From NCBI RefSeq assembly GCF_003573695.1, contig NC_039365.1, positions 133,015,466-133,079,465 of the forward strand: a DNA stretch of 64,000 nt, in the 5' to 3' direction. The DNA is from Papaver somniferum. Its lineage: Eukaryota; Streptophyta; Magnoliopsida; Ranunculales; Papaveraceae. The notes beneath the pieces were generated by a model that saw only the letters and a list, made by a program, of their open reading frames with translations, ran no database searches and was not told where the DNA came from. A program made the translations under genes and the position numbers. Shown here piece by piece: positions 61,714-64,000 of this stretch. The first letter of the stretch is position 1, and each line of letters opens with the position of its first letter.

Positions 61714-63432
61714 ACTTTTGCTCCATCGATTGACGGTCTTCAACTTGTTCCCGGGAAAAATTCAGGAATCCAGCACTGATGAAGAAGTCGATGTAAGTAT
61801 CTTTTTTGTGCGCATCTCCTTGAATAAAATAATAATAATTGTTGTTGATGAATCCAGGAAGAAATCATTGTAGATAAGCAACATGTTGATGAAGCGTTCT
61901 CTTCTTTGGGACATGGGAATATGTAGAATTCCCGAAATCCCGAACCGAATGGAGATAACGGCGTTGCCAATGGAGATCTCGGTATTGCCGAGCCTTCAAA
62001 TGATTTAAAGACTCCCTTAGTAAGTATATCTCCTGTAATTTCTTCATAGAAGTACGAAATTGTTAATTTGTGAATGAATGAATGAGAATCCATGTAAATT
62101 TATGTATAACTTTGCCGAAATACGTCACCAGAAAATTTCAGACTTCAGATTTTACTAAAAACGCTGTAGAATCCTCGTACGAAGTCGTATTTTCGCGGTC
62201 TGATTATGTATCTTCAAGCCCAGGAAATTTCCAAGCTTTATTGAAGTAGAGTTTTGAATTTTGAGCATTTTTAGGGCCTGAAAAAGGGGAAGTAGTGAAC
62301 TTCCTGGAGACCTTCAGAACTTTTCCAGATTTCATGTTGTCCTATGTTTTGGCCACATATGTTAGCTCGTTCATCCGATTGCCATGAAATTTTGATTTGT
62401 TGTAGAAAACATCCATACGAAGAGAATGGTATATGACCCAACCTTAAATACCTTACCAATTGCTCCCAGTTCGTCGTTTAATATAGGGCAGTGTAGAATC
62501 TCTTCAGATGAGCTTGTCTGAAAAACCTGTTTCATGGCTTCTACACTATTTTCTCATGTTTTAGATGCATAGTAAAGAACTTAGGTGATGTTAGTTCACT
62601 TAAATGCTGGATTTTATGGTTTTGTTGGGTTTCCACGCTTGAATCATTCTAATCCCATGTAATCTTCAGATTAGGTGCCAAATGCTGAAGTTAGGAATAA
62701 TGGATCCAACAATGATGACTTGAGCAACCATGGAGACGTTGATAATGAGACCTCCATACCTGTACCTCAAGCTCATGTAACACTTTTTGTTGATGCCGTG
62801 GAGGTGAATGAAACTCCAATTGTGCGTGAGATGGTGGAACCCGAATCGAGAATGGAAGAAGCTGCTCCAACGAAGTTGTTCCTATGATTGCTGACGCTGT
62901 TCCAACGACTGAGAACCGGATAATAGTGCATGAGTATCCCAACGCAGGGACTGCTTTTACTCCTCCATTTGGTGGGATACTCCCATATCACAGGTTTCTT
63001 GGTGGATTTAGCGTTCCCATTGGATATGCTGCTATGTACAAGAAACCGTGGAAGATGTATGGGCACATCGTCGTTACCAAGGATCCGGAGCATAGCTATT
63101 TCTTGACGAGGCAAGTAGAAGTCATCTTGCGTGTTATAAATGATATCCGTATCACAGCTAGAAACACTGTCACCCGGGATGTACTCTTTGATTGGGAGTA
63201 CAACTTGAAGAAAGTTGAAGAACTTGGCTTCAATCTGAAGTGGCTTCGTCAAAAGATTGATGCTATCAGGAAAGCAGTGGAAGGTGACACTCCTTTCACC
63301 ACCAGTGATGCCGTGTTTCAGAATATGGATGAAGCTGCTGAGCTGACCAAGAAGCTGGAGGCGGAGAAAGCTGCTTTGCAAGTCTTGGAGGATGCAGAAA
63401 AGCAGAAATCTTATTTTGCTGACATTCTTTAG
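61714..63432 (+). pseudogene. Intron-containing antisense gene of the LTR C element, PEARLI-4-like C-terminus
   Basis: Opposite in sense to the retroelement. Probable exons 61714-61792, 61858-62019 and 62675-63432, bounded by TTTTCAG|, |GTAAGT, CCAG|, |GTAAGT and TTAG|, with matching phases. A first exon may begin at ATG 61339. The first about 150 residues are acidic and low-complexity (ESSTDEEVD, PEPNGDNGVANGD). The C-terminal about 180 residues read GGFSVPIGYAAMYKKPW, then LKKVEELGFNLKWLRQKIDA and a charged coiled coil, ending KQKSYFADIL. The helical part resembles plant PEARLI-4/phospholipase-like proteins (tentative). An in-frame TAG near 61925 and a one-base shift near 62870 break this copy. 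Confidence 0.55.
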
Positions 63433-64000
63433 TTTTCTTTCCATGATATCTTGAACCTTGGACTTCTGAGAGATGTTTGGTTTTGATTTCTTGATTAATT
63501 TTGGATTGTGAAATCGATCGTCTTGACCAGTGGACCGTCAGTCCCCAATATTTTGTTAAGTCTCTCCCTTTCGTTTTCCCTTCTTCTGGTGAGACCTAGA
63601 TAGAGGACCCAGGTAGAAAAATTGATATAAAGACCTAGGTGGTCGAATTTGGAGGTACCTTGATGAAGGATTTAACGGAAGGACCTGGTGGACATCGATC
63701 GACTGTGGAGGTTATGAAGCCCGTCTAAGAATTGTTGCTTGCATGTTGTATGCTCTGGAAGCTGTAGGAACCTCATACGACGTTGGAATTCGATGCTTGA
63801 CCCCAACTTTTGAAGCTAAGAGACTGAGTTATCACATGAGCAAAGAATCATTCAATTTGGAGTTGCAGAGGTCAGCCAACTAAGCATGCACATTTTTAAT
63901 TTGTAATCCCGTACAAATTTTTCAGATGTCGTAGACCTGACGGTAAAGGACATATCTTTCAGATCGTATGCCCGATTGATGCGCCCTTTTGGTATGTTGC
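63433..64000. other. No gene recognised to the right edge
   Basis: Downstream of the antisense gene; no credible ORF on either strand. It should be 3' UTR of that gene and internal sequence of the retroelement. Confidence 0.35.

Larger units (their letters stand above)
60282..64000 (-). mobile_element. Internal region (3' side) of the Tat-type element carrying LTR C
   Basis: Begins (on the minus strand, reading towards the LTR) with the polypurine tract CTAAGCAGGGGACTTAAAGT (complement at 60281-60300), as in the complete Tat element. The next 3.7 kb hold an antisense gene on the + strand and no recognisable pol; the rest of the element lies beyond the right edge. Confidence 0.6.

Noticed and set aside
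62773..63444. 223-codon minus-strand ORF
   Set aside because: Shadow of the plus-strand antisense gene, whose frame has a coherent domain and splice sites.

Overview
This is a plant nuclear window: spliced genes with GT-AG introns, a GASA/Snakin gene, plant LTR-retrotransposon lineages (Athila, Tat, Copia), Mutator-like elements (MULEs), a tRNA-derived SINE and a fragment of mitochondrial cox2. It is most likely a eudicot with a repeat-rich genome. A poppy-family source is a guess, not shown by the sequence. Only two host genes are well supported.

Layout. (1) 1-3007, minus strand: the 5' half of the Elongator subunit gene ELP2 (six exons; the rest lies off the left edge). (2) 3.8-9.2 kb: a 971-bp solo LTR with a 5-bp target duplication, a decayed MULE (about 4.8-8.05 kb) split by an unrelated 1.75-kb insert, and a 39-bp minisatellite. 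(3) 9.58-17.1 kb: an Athila-like element with gag and protease but no reverse transcriptase or integrase, and a truncated 5' LTR, set against an older relative (17.1-18.06 kb). (4) 19.1-19.7 kb: a Tat-type LTR remnant. (5) 20.8-25.0 kb: a coding-free element with 160/166-bp LTRs.

(6) 25,270-44,047: the main composite. It is a MULE bounded by terminal inverted repeats and an exact 9-bp duplication. It carries a decayed transposase with SWIM-like, AT-hook and OTU-like parts, an array of AATCGGTTT hairpins and a cox2 fragment. It is split by a 2,557-bp Copia-like solo LTR (own 5-bp duplication) and by a 9.85-kb Tat element whose longest unbroken ORF is antisense, with its own TATA box and probable 5' UTR intron. 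Without the insertions the MULE is about 6.4 kb.

(7) 45.15-46.1 kb: a complete four-exon GASA/Snakin gene on the minus strand, with a 167-bp MULE-type MITE 218 bp upstream of its start codon. (8) 47.77-48.0 kb: a tRNA-derived SINE. (9) 49-50.3 kb: LINE-like and Copia LTR fragments. (10) 50.3-64 kb: three nested Tat-type LTRs. LTR A (+) and LTR B (-) abut as a large inverted repeat full of 70-bp and about 190-bp tandem repeats. LTR C (-, 4.6 kb) interrupts B, is itself interrupted by a 1,037-bp MULE, and leads into an internal region with a second intron-bearing antisense gene (61.7-63.4 kb).

Overall the window is two host genes in a nest of transposons. The least ordinary content is the composite MULE with its hairpin array and organelle DNA, and the two gene-like antisense transcription units in Tat-type retrotransposons.
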